Below are positions 42,682 through 50,836 of a stretch of 64,000 nucleotides of DNA, one piece after another (position 1 is the stretch's first letter; each line of letters opens with the position of its first letter). The translations under genes and the position numbers were made by a program. This DNA is from DATMQA01 sp035566895 (GTDB lineage: Bacteria > Verrucomicrobiota > Verrucomicrobiia > Limisphaerales > UBA8199). The notes under the pieces were generated by a model. It was not told the origin of the DNA and made no database searches. It saw nothing but the letters and a program-made list of their open reading frames with translations. The DNA is taken from NCBI GenBank assembly GCA_035566895.1, contig DATMQA010000120.1, forward strand, positions 1 through 64,000, given 5' to 3'.

Positions 42682-44040
42682 ATGGTTCAGGCAATGGAAA
42701 AAACGCTATTAACGGAAAACGAGCCGCGTCTCGAAGAATTCGAACGGTTCGAACACGAAGCCAGGCAACCGGCGTGGATCTTCCCGCTACGCAAGGCCGG
42801 CATCGCCCGCTTCGCCGAATTAGGCTTCCCGGCCCTTAAGGATGAAGACTGGCGTTTCACCAATGTTGCCCCGATTGCCAAACTACCGTTTAAACCCCTC
42901 TTTGAGGCCTCCGGGAATGGTCTTACCCGGGAAACCCTCAACGAGCTCACCTTTAGCCGCTTGCCGGGAGCACACCTGGTCTTCGTTAACGGCCACTTTA
43001 TTGAATCTCTTTCTTCAGCGATTCCACAAGCGCAAGGCGTAACGGTCACAAGTCTGGCGGCCGCCTTGAACTCGCATTCGAGTCTGCTCGAACAGCACCT
43101 GGGCCGCTATGCCTCCGGGGCCGACAACACGTTCACCTCGCTGAACACCGCGTTCTTCCAGGATGGCGCTTTCATTCACGTCCCGGCCGGCAGGGTGGTC
43201 GAAACCCCGATTCATCTGCTGTTCATCTCTACGGCAAAGGAGGACGGCGCCACCTCCCACCCGCGGAACCTTGTCCTCGTTGATAAAGGCGCGCGGGCGA
43301 CTCTCGTCGAGAATTACGCCTGCGCCATCCAGGGGGCGTATTTTACCAACGCCGTAACCGAATTGGTGCTGGGCGAGGGCGCGGTGGTTGAGCATTGCAA
43401 GTTCCAGGATGAAAGCCTGAGCGCCTTTCACATGGCGGCCATCCACGCGCACCTTGGGCGCGGCTGCAATTTCATTTCCCATTCAGTTGCCACGGGAGCG
43501 AAGCTCTCGCGCAACAACATCCGCACCACGCTGGCAGGCGAAGGTGTTGAGTGCGTGCTCAACGGACTTTACCTGACCCGGGGCGACCAACTCGCCGACC
43601 ACCACATGGTCGTCGATCACGCCCAACCCCACTGCAATAGCCACGAATATTACAATGGCATTCTCGATGGCCGCTCCAAAGGCGTTTTTCATGGCCGCAT
43701 CCTGGTGCGCCAGCCTGCCCAAAAGACCGACGCCAAACAGACCAACAAAAACCTGTTGCTCTCAGAGGAAGCCACGATCGATACCAAACCGCAATTGGAA
43801 ATTTACGCCGACGATGTCAAATGCACCCATGGCGCAACCATCGGCCAATTGAATGATGAATCCATCTTCTATCTGCGAACCCGAGGCATCGACTCCGAGA
43901 CGGCCCGGCGTATGTTGATTCACGCCTTCGCCGGCGAGATCATCGAGCGCATTCGCTGTATCCCCGTTCGGGAAGAGTTGGATAAGTTGATTTGGGAACG
44001 GTTGGAAGCCAACCCGCACCTCGGAGAAAAGGCCAAATGA
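42682..44040 (+). CDS. sufD: Fe-S cluster assembly scaffold subunit SufD
   Basis: SufD joins SufB and the ATPase SufC in the cluster-building complex. The 452-residue protein has the N-terminal DEDWRFTNVAPIAKL motif, the long beta-helix core (VLVDKGARATLVENY; AHLGRGCNFISHSVATGAK) and the C-terminal NLLLSEEATIDTKPQLEIYADDVKCTHGATIGQL-type segment (residues quoted in parts) that marks SufD/SufB. The start at 42682 (MVQAMEKTL) was chosen over a TTG at 42601. No sufB or sufC is next to it. Four more iron-sulfur genes follow downstream. Confidence 0.9.
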   Translation: MVQAMEKTLLTENEPRLEEFERFEHEARQPAWIFPLRKAGIARFAELGFPALKDEDWRFTNVAPIAKLPFKPLFEASGNGLTRETLNELTFSRLPGAHLVFVNGHFIESLSSAIPQAQGVTVTSLAAALNSHSSLLEQHLGRYASGADNTFTSLNTAFFQDGAFIHVPAGRVVETPIHLLFISTAKEDGATSHPRNLVLVDKGARATLVENYACAIQGAYFTNAVTELVLGEGAVVEHCKFQDESLSAFHMAAIHAHLGRGCNFISHSVATGAKLSRNNIRTTLAGEGVECVLNGLYLTRGDQLADHHMVVDHAQPHCNSHEYYNGILDGRSKGVFHGRILVRQPAQKTDAKQTNKNLLLSEEATIDTKPQLEIYADDVKCTHGATIGQLNDESIFYLRTRGIDSETARRMLIHAFAGEIIERIRCIPVREELDKLIWERLEANPHLGEKAK

Positions 44041-44042
44041 AC

Positions 44043-44139
44043 TCAACCACAAAGCACTCGAAATACACGACAGAAAAAGCCGGTTTGGGGCACACCCGCG
44101 CGTCGCTTCTTTCCGTGTATTTCGTGGTTACCTCTTTTC
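44043..44139. repeat. word-type inverted repeat (CACGAAATACACG class) before sufU
   Basis: The left arm ACCACAAAGCACTCGAAATA (44046-44065) is followed by CACGACAGAAAA, and the right arm holds TTTCCGTGTATTTCGTGGTT (44110-44129), nearly its inverse. It fills the gap between sufD and sufU and ends in TCTTTTCGTGTTT, in which the sufU GTG lies. Confidence 0.75.
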
Positions 44140-44598
44140 GTGTTTGACGATCTATCGGAGCTCTATCAGCAGGTCATTCTTGAGCACTGCAAGCACCCGC
44201 GCAATTTTCATGAATTGGCGCGGCCCACCTGTTTTGCCCAGGGCCATAACCCGCTCTGCGGGGACCAGTTGAAGCTGTTCCTGCTGACGGAAGGTGAGAC
44301 CATCAAAGACATCAGCTTCACCGGTTCGGGCTGCTGTATTTCCAAAGCCTCTGCCTCACTGTTGACCGAAACGGTCAAGGGTAAAACAAAATCCGACGTG
44401 CACAAAATGTTTGATCAAGTCCACGAAATGGTTACCACCGGCCGCGTCGTGGGTGAGGTCGGTAAACTGGCTGTTTTTGCCGGCGTGCACAAATTTCCAG
44501 CCCGGGTCAAATGCGCGATCCTGGCCTGGCACGCAGTGCTGGCTGCCCTCAAAGGCCAAGGCGCTCAAGCAGTCAGTACTGAGACCGAGGACATATAG
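44140..44598 (+). CDS. sufU: SufU-type iron-sulfur/sulfur-transfer protein
   Basis: The 152-residue protein belongs to the NifU/IscU N-terminal family. It has the three conserved cysteines in NPLCGDQLKL, TGSGCCISKAS and ARVKCAILAW and the HPRNF start region. In SUF systems SufU accepts sulfur from SufS as a zinc-bound sulfurtransferase. The start is a GTG at 44140 that sits at the end of a word repeat, without a clear ribosome-binding site. It lies about 100 bases downstream of sufD. Confidence 0.92.
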   Translation: MFDDLSELYQQVILEHCKHPRNFHELARPTCFAQGHNPLCGDQLKLFLLTEGETIKDISFTGSGCCISKASASLLTETVKGKTKSDVHKMFDQVHEMVTTGRVVGEVGKLAVFAGVHKFPARVKCAILAWHAVLAALKGQGAQAVSTETEDI

Positions 44599-44637
44599 CA
44601 GGCAGGAATTGCACGGATCGGCTATATTCCCTTTATT

Positions 44638-45186
44638 ATGACTAGCAGCGAACCTATCACTCTCTCCCGCGACGTTGAGGCGGCAATCATCCCCGTCGGC
44701 ACCAAGGTCACCTTGCAGAAAGGCGAACAGGCCCATATCACCCAATCCCTCGGTGGCAGCTACACCGTCATCGTCAACGGCAACATGTTTCGCATCGAAG
44801 GCAAGGACGGCGACGCCTTGGGCGTTGAGGCTACAGCCAAGCCTGCAAGCACCGGCGCCCCAGTCAACCAGGAGACGTTGGAAAAAGAAATCTGGAGCCA
44901 GTTGCGCACCTGCTACGACCCGGAAATTCCCGTGAACATCGTCGATCTCGGCCTCATTTATGATTGTCACCTCTCGCCCCTTGCCCCCGACACCTACAAA
45001 GTCGATGTGAAAATGACTCTCACCGCTCCCGGTTGTGGCATGGGCCCCACCCTCGCCCAGGATGTCCAAAACCGCTTGCTCGGACTCGAAGGCGTCGATG
45101 ATGTGGCCGTCGAACTGGTCTGGGACCCGCCCTGGAACCAGGCGATGATGACCGAAGCCGCCAAGCTCCAACTCGGCCTATTGTAA
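44638..45186 (+). CDS. sufT: SufT / MIP18-family iron-sulfur maturation protein
   Basis: The 182-residue product has a C-terminal DUF59/MIP18 domain: CYDPEIPVNIVDLGLIYDCHL, then LTAPGCGMGPTLAQDVQNRL. Family members help in iron-sulfur protein maturation. The N-terminal 75 residues (ITLSRDVEAAIIPVGTKVTLQKGEQAHITQSLGG, quoted in parts) form a small beta domain typical of SufT. Its TAA overlaps the sufS ATG (TAATG), coupling the two. Confidence 0.9.
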   Translation: MTSSEPITLSRDVEAAIIPVGTKVTLQKGEQAHITQSLGGSYTVIVNGNMFRIEGKDGDALGVEATAKPASTGAPVNQETLEKEIWSQLRTCYDPEIPVNIVDLGLIYDCHLSPLAPDTYKVDVKMTLTAPGCGMGPTLAQDVQNRLLGLEGVDDVAVELVWDPPWNQAMMTEAAKLQLGLL

Positions 45187-46454
45187 TGATGACTGAAGCT
45201 CCAGCTCCTCCGAAGCAAAAGATGAAGAAACCGGATTGGTCTGCCTTCCGCGCCGATTTCCCGATCCTTGACCAGAAGGTCCATGGCCACCCGCTGCTCT
45301 ATTTCGATAACGCCGCCACCACACAAAAGCCGCTCCCCGTCCTCGAAGCTCTGCGCCACTATTACGAGCACGATAATGCCAACGTCCATCGCGGCATTCA
45401 CGAGCTGAGCAACCGCGCCACCACCGCTTTCGAGGCGGCCCGCACGCGCACCGCACAGTTCATTAATGCGCGCAGCGCCGACGAAATCATCTTCACTCGC
45501 GGCACCACCGAAGGCATTAACCTGGTGGCGCAGGCCTGGGGTTCAAAAAACGTCAGGGCCGGCGATAAAATTCTACTGACCGAGATGGAGCACCACAGCA
45601 ACATCGTCCCTTGGCAGCTCCTGGCTGAGCGCACTGGCGCCAAACTCACCTTCCTTCCCGTCACCGGCGACATCGGCCTGCTCGACCTCAGCCACCTCGA
45701 CGAATGGCTGACCAGGGACGTCAAGCTCTTCGCCTTGACCCATGTTTCCAACTCCCTCGGGACTATCAATCCCGTTGCCGAGCTCTGTGCCCGGGCCCGC
45801 AAACTCGGCATTACCACCTTGGTGGATGCCGCCCAGAGCGCCGGCCATCGCCCGCTGGACGTTCAGGAAATCGGCTGTGACTTCCTCGCTTTCTCAGGTC
45901 ACAAAATGTGCGGTCCGACCGGCATCGGCGTCCTTTATGGGCGCCAGGAAGTGTTGGAAGCCATGCCGCCTTACCAGGGTGGCGGCGAGATGATTCTCAG
46001 CGTCGATTTCCAAAAGAGCACCTGGAAACATGCCCCGCACAAATTCGAGGCCGGCACCCCTGACATCTCCGGCGCCATTGGCTTGCACGCCGCGATGGAT
46101 TACCTCGACAAAATCGGCCGGCACCACATCGCCCAACACGACCAGGAATTGGGCGCCTACGCCTATTCGCAACTGTCCCGTTTCAAAGAAGGGATTCGTC
46201 TCTTTGGCCCGCACATCGGCCGGGCAGGCCTGGTTGGATTTCTGCTCAAAGACGTTCACGCGCACGATGTGGTCACGGTTGCCGACCAGCGCGGGGTGGC
46301 CTTGCGTGGGGGCCACCATTGCAACCAACCGCTCATGCGCAAGCTGGGTGTCGAATCAACCGCCCGAGCCAGCTTTTACTTCTATAACACCGTCCAGGAA
46401 ATCGATCGCTTCATCGAAGTTGTGGGCGAAATTCAGAAGTTTTTTGGAGTTTAG
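45186..46454 (+). CDS. sufS: cysteine desulfurase SufS
   Basis: A PLP enzyme that takes sulfur from cysteine for cluster building. The 422-residue protein has YFDNAATTQKP, the EHHSNIVPWQ segment, the PLP lysine K240 in SGHKMCGP and the active-site C379 in RGGHHCNQPLM. The short loop around that Cys is the class II (SufS) form. The start ATG at 45186 overlaps the sufT stop. It is the sulfur donor in the operon; the cognate SufU lies two genes upstream. Confidence 0.96.
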   Translation: MMTEAPAPPKQKMKKPDWSAFRADFPILDQKVHGHPLLYFDNAATTQKPLPVLEALRHYYEHDNANVHRGIHELSNRATTAFEAARTRTAQFINARSADEIIFTRGTTEGINLVAQAWGSKNVRAGDKILLTEMEHHSNIVPWQLLAERTGAKLTFLPVTGDIGLLDLSHLDEWLTRDVKLFALTHVSNSLGTINPVAELCARARKLGITTLVDAAQSAGHRPLDVQEIGCDFLAFSGHKMCGPTGIGVLYGRQEVLEAMPPYQGGGEMILSVDFQKSTWKHAPHKFEAGTPDISGAIGLHAAMDYLDKIGRHHIAQHDQELGAYAYSQLSRFKEGIRLFGPHIGRAGLVGFLLKDVHAHDVVTVADQRGVALRGGHHCNQPLMRKLGVESTARASFYFYNTVQEIDRFIEVVGEIQKFFGV

Positions 46455-46455
46455 T

Positions 46456-47004
46456 ATGGTCGTCCAGGAACAAATAACGGCCTCTTCCACAATGCGGGAA
46501 GTGCTGGAAATGTACCCCGGCGCTCAGCGCGCGCTTTTCCGCCGCTACCACATCGGTGGCTGCAGCAGTTGCGCCTTTCAACCGGACGAATCCCTCGAAC
46601 AAGTTTGCGAGCGCAACGGCAACCTGAACGTGGGGGAAGTCCTGGCGCATGTCCAGGCGAGCCACGAGCAAGACGCCAAAATCCTGCTCAACGCTAAGGA
46701 CCTCGCTGAGTGGCTCAATCACGATAAATCCATCCGCCTGCTTGATGTTCGCTCCCGGGAGGAATTCGAGGCCGTCCAAATTGCCGGTTCGGTCTTGCTG
46801 TCTCAGCCGACTATGCGTGACATCCTGGCCGAGGGCACTAACGCGCGCCCACTGGTCATCATCGATCATCAGGGGCGGCAGGCCCTGGACGCGGCCGCCT
46901 ATTTCCTCGGCCATGGTCTCCAAAACGTTCGCTGCCTCCGCGGCGGGATCGACGCCTGGGCAAAGGAAGTGGACCCGACGATGCGACGGTACAGGGTGGG
47001 GTGA
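46456..47004 (+). CDS. DUF1858-rhodanese protein, rhodanese Cys missing
   Basis: The 182-residue product has an N-terminal DUF1858-like segment (TMREVLEMYPGAQRALFRRYHI, in parts, with GGCSSCAFQPDESL) and a C-terminal rhodanese fold (IRLLDVRSREEFEAVQIAGS, LRGGIDAWAKEVDP). The loop that in active rhodaneses is CxxGxR reads IIDHQGRQAL, so the catalytic Cys is an Asp. It may bind or sense rather than transfer sulfur; the GGCSSC Cys pair could be the relevant site. It starts two bases after sufS. Confidence 0.82.
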   Translation: MVVQEQITASSTMREVLEMYPGAQRALFRRYHIGGCSSCAFQPDESLEQVCERNGNLNVGEVLAHVQASHEQDAKILLNAKDLAEWLNHDKSIRLLDVRSREEFEAVQIAGSVLLSQPTMRDILAEGTNARPLVIIDHQGRQALDAAAYFLGHGLQNVRCLRGGIDAWAKEVDPTMRRYRVG

Positions 47005-47022
47005 ACGAATGAAGACAGAACC

Positions 47023-47523
47023 ATGACTGACGACCTTCAAAAGCGCATAGCCGAGGCCCTGCGAAACCCGCAGAATCTGGGTGAATTGCCCGGCGCCGAC
47101 GCTATCGGCACGGTCGGTAATGCCGATTGCGGTGAAATGCTGCGCCTCTGGGTGAAATTCAAAGAGGACAAGGGCCGCAAAGTCATCGACCGCGCCACCT
47201 TTCAATCCTTCGGCTGTGAAACCGCCATCGCGGTCGCCAGCCTCGCCACCGAATTGATTCGCGGCAAAACCGCCGAAGAAGCCCTCGCGCTCAAAACTGA
47301 GGAATTAGCCGGTGAACTCGGCCCGCTGCCCCCGATGAAAATCCATTGCGCCCAACTTGTCGAAGGCGCCCTGCGTTCTGCTCTTGACCCCGACGCATCC
47401 GAGTCCCGCGCCGCAGCTCCGCCGGCCACGGACTCCGGCTTTAGTCCGCTCGACAGTTTTGCCAAACCCAAAACCGGCGCCGTCAAACTCACTTTCGTGG
47501 ACCCAAAAGCTCCGGAAGCTTAG
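47023..47523 (+). CDS. second NifU/IscU-like scaffold protein
   Basis: The 166-residue protein resembles the IscU/NifU N-terminal domain, with three cysteines in VGNADCGEMLRLW, SFGCETAIAVAS and KIHCAQLVEGALR and the TELIRGKTAEEAL segment. The C-terminal 35 residues are low-complexity. It differs from the upstream sufU, so the operon encodes two U-type proteins; the classic IscU pattern with a cluster-releasing Asp next to the first Cys may be represented by NADCGEM. The start ATG is at 47023. Confidence 0.87.
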   Translation: MTDDLQKRIAEALRNPQNLGELPGADAIGTVGNADCGEMLRLWVKFKEDKGRKVIDRATFQSFGCETAIAVASLATELIRGKTAEEALALKTEELAGELGPLPPMKIHCAQLVEGALRSALDPDASESRAAAPPATDSGFSPLDSFAKPKTGAVKLTFVDPKAPEA

Positions 47524-47652
47524 TCCGGTTTCTGTTTGCCCTAAGCCGCGGCGCCCCGGTAAGCTCCCTTCGCGCGGTGAGGAACGTAGTTTGCAGCAGG
47601 CCTTCCGAGAACCCTGGCCACTCGGCTGCAAGCTTGCCGCGCGCAGCCGGCA

Positions 47653-48054
47653 ATGAACATTCAAGTGGCAGTCCTGTGCGACGCGGCGACAGACGACAAT
47701 GGCAAGCTGAACTTGCTTGGCGCCTTTGATACCATCTACACCCAGCAACTCCCCGCGGCGCACCCGCAATGCTCGATTGCTTTGCGCGTCATTTTCGGCA
47801 GCGAAGATGAAGGCGCCCACAAACTCAAGTTGAACTTCGTTGATGCCGACGGGCGCTCCATCCTGCGCTGCCCGGATATTCCGGTGGAAGTCGTGGTCCC
47901 GGGAGATGCGCTGTTCAGCACTCGCAACTTCATCGTCAATATCCAGCAACTCAGGTTCGAGAACCCGGGCCATTACTCGATTGATCTGTCCCTGGATGAC
48001 CGGCCGCAAATCAGCATCCCCTTGCTGGTGAGACATAATCCGCCGGCGACCTGA
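47653..48054 (+). CDS. DUF6941 family protein
   Basis: The 133-residue product begins MNIQVAVLCDAATDDNGKLN and continues LLGAFDTIYTQQLPAAHP, the pattern of DUF6941, a beta-rich family of unknown function. There are no membrane segments or catalytic motifs. It lies about 130 bases after the iron-sulfur genes on the same strand, so it may or may not belong to that operon. Confidence 0.75.
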   Translation: MNIQVAVLCDAATDDNGKLNLLGAFDTIYTQQLPAAHPQCSIALRVIFGSEDEGAHKLKLNFVDADGRSILRCPDIPVEVVVPGDALFSTRNFIVNIQQLRFENPGHYSIDLSLDDRPQISIPLLVRHNPPAT

Positions 48055-48094
48055 CGGCGGGATAGAATAATGGAGCCCGCGCGGATGGGAATCT

Positions 48095-48832
48095 ATGGCT
48101 GACACTCTCCTCCTTACCCTGCTCATCTTCATCGCCGCGCTGCTCTACTCGACGGTGGGCCACGGCGGAGCGTCCGGTTATTTGGCCGCGATGGCCTTGT
48201 TCAACCTCGCGCCGGAGGTGATGAAGCCGACCGCGCTGGTGCTGAACTTGTTTGTGGCCGGGGTGGGCACGTTTCGTTTTGCACGGGCGGGTTGTTTTGC
48301 CTGGAATATTTTTTGGCCATTTGCGGTGCTCTCGGTTCCTTTTGCTTTCTTGGGCGGGTCGTGGAAGCTGCCGGTCCACGTTTACAAAATAATCCTCGGT
48401 CTCGTTTTACTCTTTGCAGCGTGGCGGCTGGCCATCAAGCAATCCGCTCATTCGCCGCTGGTTCAAAAACCCGCTCCATTGCCAGCGGCACTCTCCCTGG
48501 GCGCTGCCATTGGTTTACTGTCGGGCCTGACCGGAGTGGGCGGGGGAATTTTTCTCAGCCCCCTCCTCTTGCTTTTCGGTTGGGCGGACGTGCGCAAGAC
48601 CGCCGGCGTCTCGGCGGCTTTCATTTGGGTAAACTCGATGGCTGGCTTACTGGGCCATTGGCAGAGTGTACGAGCACTGCCGCACGAGGTTCTTTGGTGG
48701 GCTCCGGCGGCGTTGATTGGCGGGTTGATAGGCGCGGAACTGGGCAGCCGTCGCCTCAGCCCCCTGATAATGCGCCGGCTCCTCGCCACGGTGCTTGTCG
48801 TCGCCGGTCTGAAAATGCTGCTCACGAAGTAA
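48095..48832 (+). CDS. TauE/SafE family permease
   Basis: The 245-residue protein has about seven or eight hydrophobic segments with the family motifs YSTVGHGGASGYLAAMALF near the start and GLLSGLTGVGGGIFLSPLLLLFGW in the middle. It is the second TauE-type gene of the window and is not closely similar to the one at 20590. The substrate is unknown. It ends nine bases from the convergent GH27 gene. Confidence 0.87.
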   Translation: MADTLLLTLLIFIAALLYSTVGHGGASGYLAAMALFNLAPEVMKPTALVLNLFVAGVGTFRFARAGCFAWNIFWPFAVLSVPFAFLGGSWKLPVHVYKIILGLVLLFAAWRLAIKQSAHSPLVQKPAPLPAALSLGAAIGLLSGLTGVGGGIFLSPLLLLFGWADVRKTAGVSAAFIWVNSMAGLLGHWQSVRALPHEVLWWAPAALIGGLIGAELGSRRLSPLIMRRLLATVLVVAGLKMLLTK

Positions 48833-48840
48833 GCATGAGG

Positions 48841-50763
48841 TTACCTCGCTGGTGTCAGTTTAACCAAGACCACCCCATGCCGCGGCACTGAGATTTGGAA
48901 CTGCCCGTTGAATGTGCCCAGGTCCTTTTGGCGCCAAAGGTCGCGCGCCACTTGTTTTCCTGTTAAACCGAGGTGGGCCCAATTGGCGGTCAGCATCGCC
49001 TCGTCCTCACCACGATTGAACAAGCCGACCGCTTTCGAGCCGTCCTCCAGTTCCTTGGCCCACACCTCCCACGAGTCTTCTTTGGCAACACGGCCCGCCT
49101 GGCGGCCCAGCGGGTCCTGGTTGACGTCAAGCACTTCGTCATTGGTGAGCAAGTTAAGGGTGAAATCGTCCAACCGGGTCATGTCGCAGCCGATCAGCAG
49201 CGGCGAACACAGCAGGCACCACAAAGAGATGTGCGTGTATTGCTCGTTGGGTGAGAGGCGGGTAGGCCGCACCTTGGCGCTCCAGCCGACATAGCCCACC
49301 ACCAACATGTCGGGATCATTCCAGTGGCCCGGCCCGGCGAACTTTTCGTGGCCGGCCTGGCCGAACCCGATGCCGGACATGCTCGACCAGGTGTCGCTGA
49401 TGTCGCCGGTGGTGCGCCAGCAATTGCCGCCGACCTGCGCGCCCCATTCCCAGACATTGCCCATGCCATACTGGCACAAGCTGAAGACGATATCCCGCGG
49501 CGCCTTGGCCAGCGCGGCACGCATCACCTGGTAAGGTTCCAGCAACTCCTCATGGTTGGGACGCGGCTTGATTCCGCCGTAGCTGCACCAATCATATTTC
49601 AGGTAATCGAAGCCCCATTCAGCATAACGGCGCGCGTCTTGTTCCTCATGTTTATAGCTGCCTTCGTGGCCGGCACAGGTCGTCGGCCCTGGCGAGGAAT
49701 ACAAGCCGATTTTCAGGCCCTTGCCATGAACATAGTCGGCCAGCGCCTTCATGTCCGGGAACTTCGGGTTGGACTGAACGTTGCCCTCCCCATCCCGGCC
49801 GGCCTCCCAGCAATCATCGATGTTGATATAGGTCCAGCCGTGATTGATGAGCCCGCTGGCGACCATCGCATCGGCGGCGGCGCGGACATTGGCTTCTTTC
49901 ACGTCGCAACCAAAGCCGTTCCAACTGTTCCAACCCAGTGGCGGGGTCAGCGCGATGGTATCGCCGCAGACAATTTTGAATTCACGTTGAGTTGAACCGC
50001 TCGCGTTTTTGGCGTGCAGTGTGACCAGGTGAGAGCCTTTCTCCTTGAGGACTCCGGTGATGCGGCCGGTCAGCGGGTCCAATTGCAAGCCGGAGGGCAG
50101 GTTATCTGCCGCAAAAGCAATCGGACGTTGCCCCGATGCCGGAATCGTGAAGAGGAATGGGGAACCGGGGCGAACACCAAAAAGTTTGGCGCCATTAATA
50201 CGCGGCTGGGGCGAAGATTTGGGCGTCAACACGACTGCCGGTTCCCGCGGTGGAGCGAACGCTTGCGGCTTGCCTTCGGTCATTACAATTTGCGCGTCCG
50301 CCCAGTCGCCGTGGTCATGGTCGATGCCATCACCGGCGTCGCCGACGCTGAGAACAAGCGTTTTTATGCCATGCAAGTCCACCGCGACGTGTTTGGCGGG
50401 ATCGCCGCCGCGCATCACGCCGCTTTCCCAAAGGGTTTTGCCATCGCCAACGACCCTGAAAGTGATGCTGCCGCGGTGCTCCACTTCGTCATCAGCGCCC
50501 ACGACAGCCGTAAAGCGTTCGGCTTTTCCGCCGAGGGCAATGCGGAACGTGCTGGTGGCGTGCGTGCCCAGGCCATGCTCGAACCGCTGCCCACCCAGAA
50601 GCAAAGGATGGCCCTCGACGGATTGATTGGCGTGGGGCTGGCCCCATTCCTGTTCGACCTGCTGGAGGTCGAGCGTCTCGAGGCCAAAGGTCGCTGCGGC
50701 GGCGGCGCCCGCAAGCGTGAAAGAAGCCAGTGCCGCAGTGAGAGGTGCTTTTTGGGTTAGCAT
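48841..50763 (-). CDS. secreted alpha-galactosidase, GH27 with NPCBM domain
   Basis: The 640-residue product has a signal peptide (residues 1 to about 24), an NPCBM-type carbohydrate-binding domain (residues 25 to about 165; FEHGLGTHATSTFRIALGG), a He_PIG immunoglobulin-like domain (LPSGLQLDPLTGRITGVLKE) and a GH27 barrel. The catalytic parts are PPLGWNSWNGFGCDV, INIDDCWEAGRDGEG, FDYLKYDWCSYGG with the nucleophile Asp, and DISDTWSSM with the acid/base Asp. The ATG at 50763 (MLTQKAPLTAAL) gives the best signal peptide. It should cleave terminal alpha-galactosyl groups outside the cytoplasm. Confidence 0.95.
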   Translation of the reverse strand: MLTQKAPLTAALASFTLAGAAAAATFGLETLDLQQVEQEWGQPHANQSVEGHPLLLGGQRFEHGLGTHATSTFRIALGGKAERFTAVVGADDEVEHRGSITFRVVGDGKTLWESGVMRGGDPAKHVAVDLHGIKTLVLSVGDAGDGIDHDHGDWADAQIVMTEGKPQAFAPPREPAVVLTPKSSPQPRINGAKLFGVRPGSPFLFTIPASGQRPIAFAADNLPSGLQLDPLTGRITGVLKEKGSHLVTLHAKNASGSTQREFKIVCGDTIALTPPLGWNSWNGFGCDVKEANVRAAADAMVASGLINHGWTYINIDDCWEAGRDGEGNVQSNPKFPDMKALADYVHGKGLKIGLYSSPGPTTCAGHEGSYKHEEQDARRYAEWGFDYLKYDWCSYGGIKPRPNHEELLEPYQVMRAALAKAPRDIVFSLCQYGMGNVWEWGAQVGGNCWRTTGDISDTWSSMSGIGFGQAGHEKFAGPGHWNDPDMLVVGYVGWSAKVRPTRLSPNEQYTHISLWCLLCSPLLIGCDMTRLDDFTLNLLTNDEVLDVNQDPLGRQAGRVAKEDSWEVWAKELEDGSKAVGLFNRGEDEAMLTANWAHLGLTGKQVARDLWRQKDLGTFNGQFQISVPRHGVVLVKLTPAR

Positions 50764-50836
50764 AAGAATCAAATCAGCTGTGCGGAGAAGGAAAGTCACA
50801 TGCAGCCACGAAAGTCAAGGAGGTCCCAAGCTTGCC

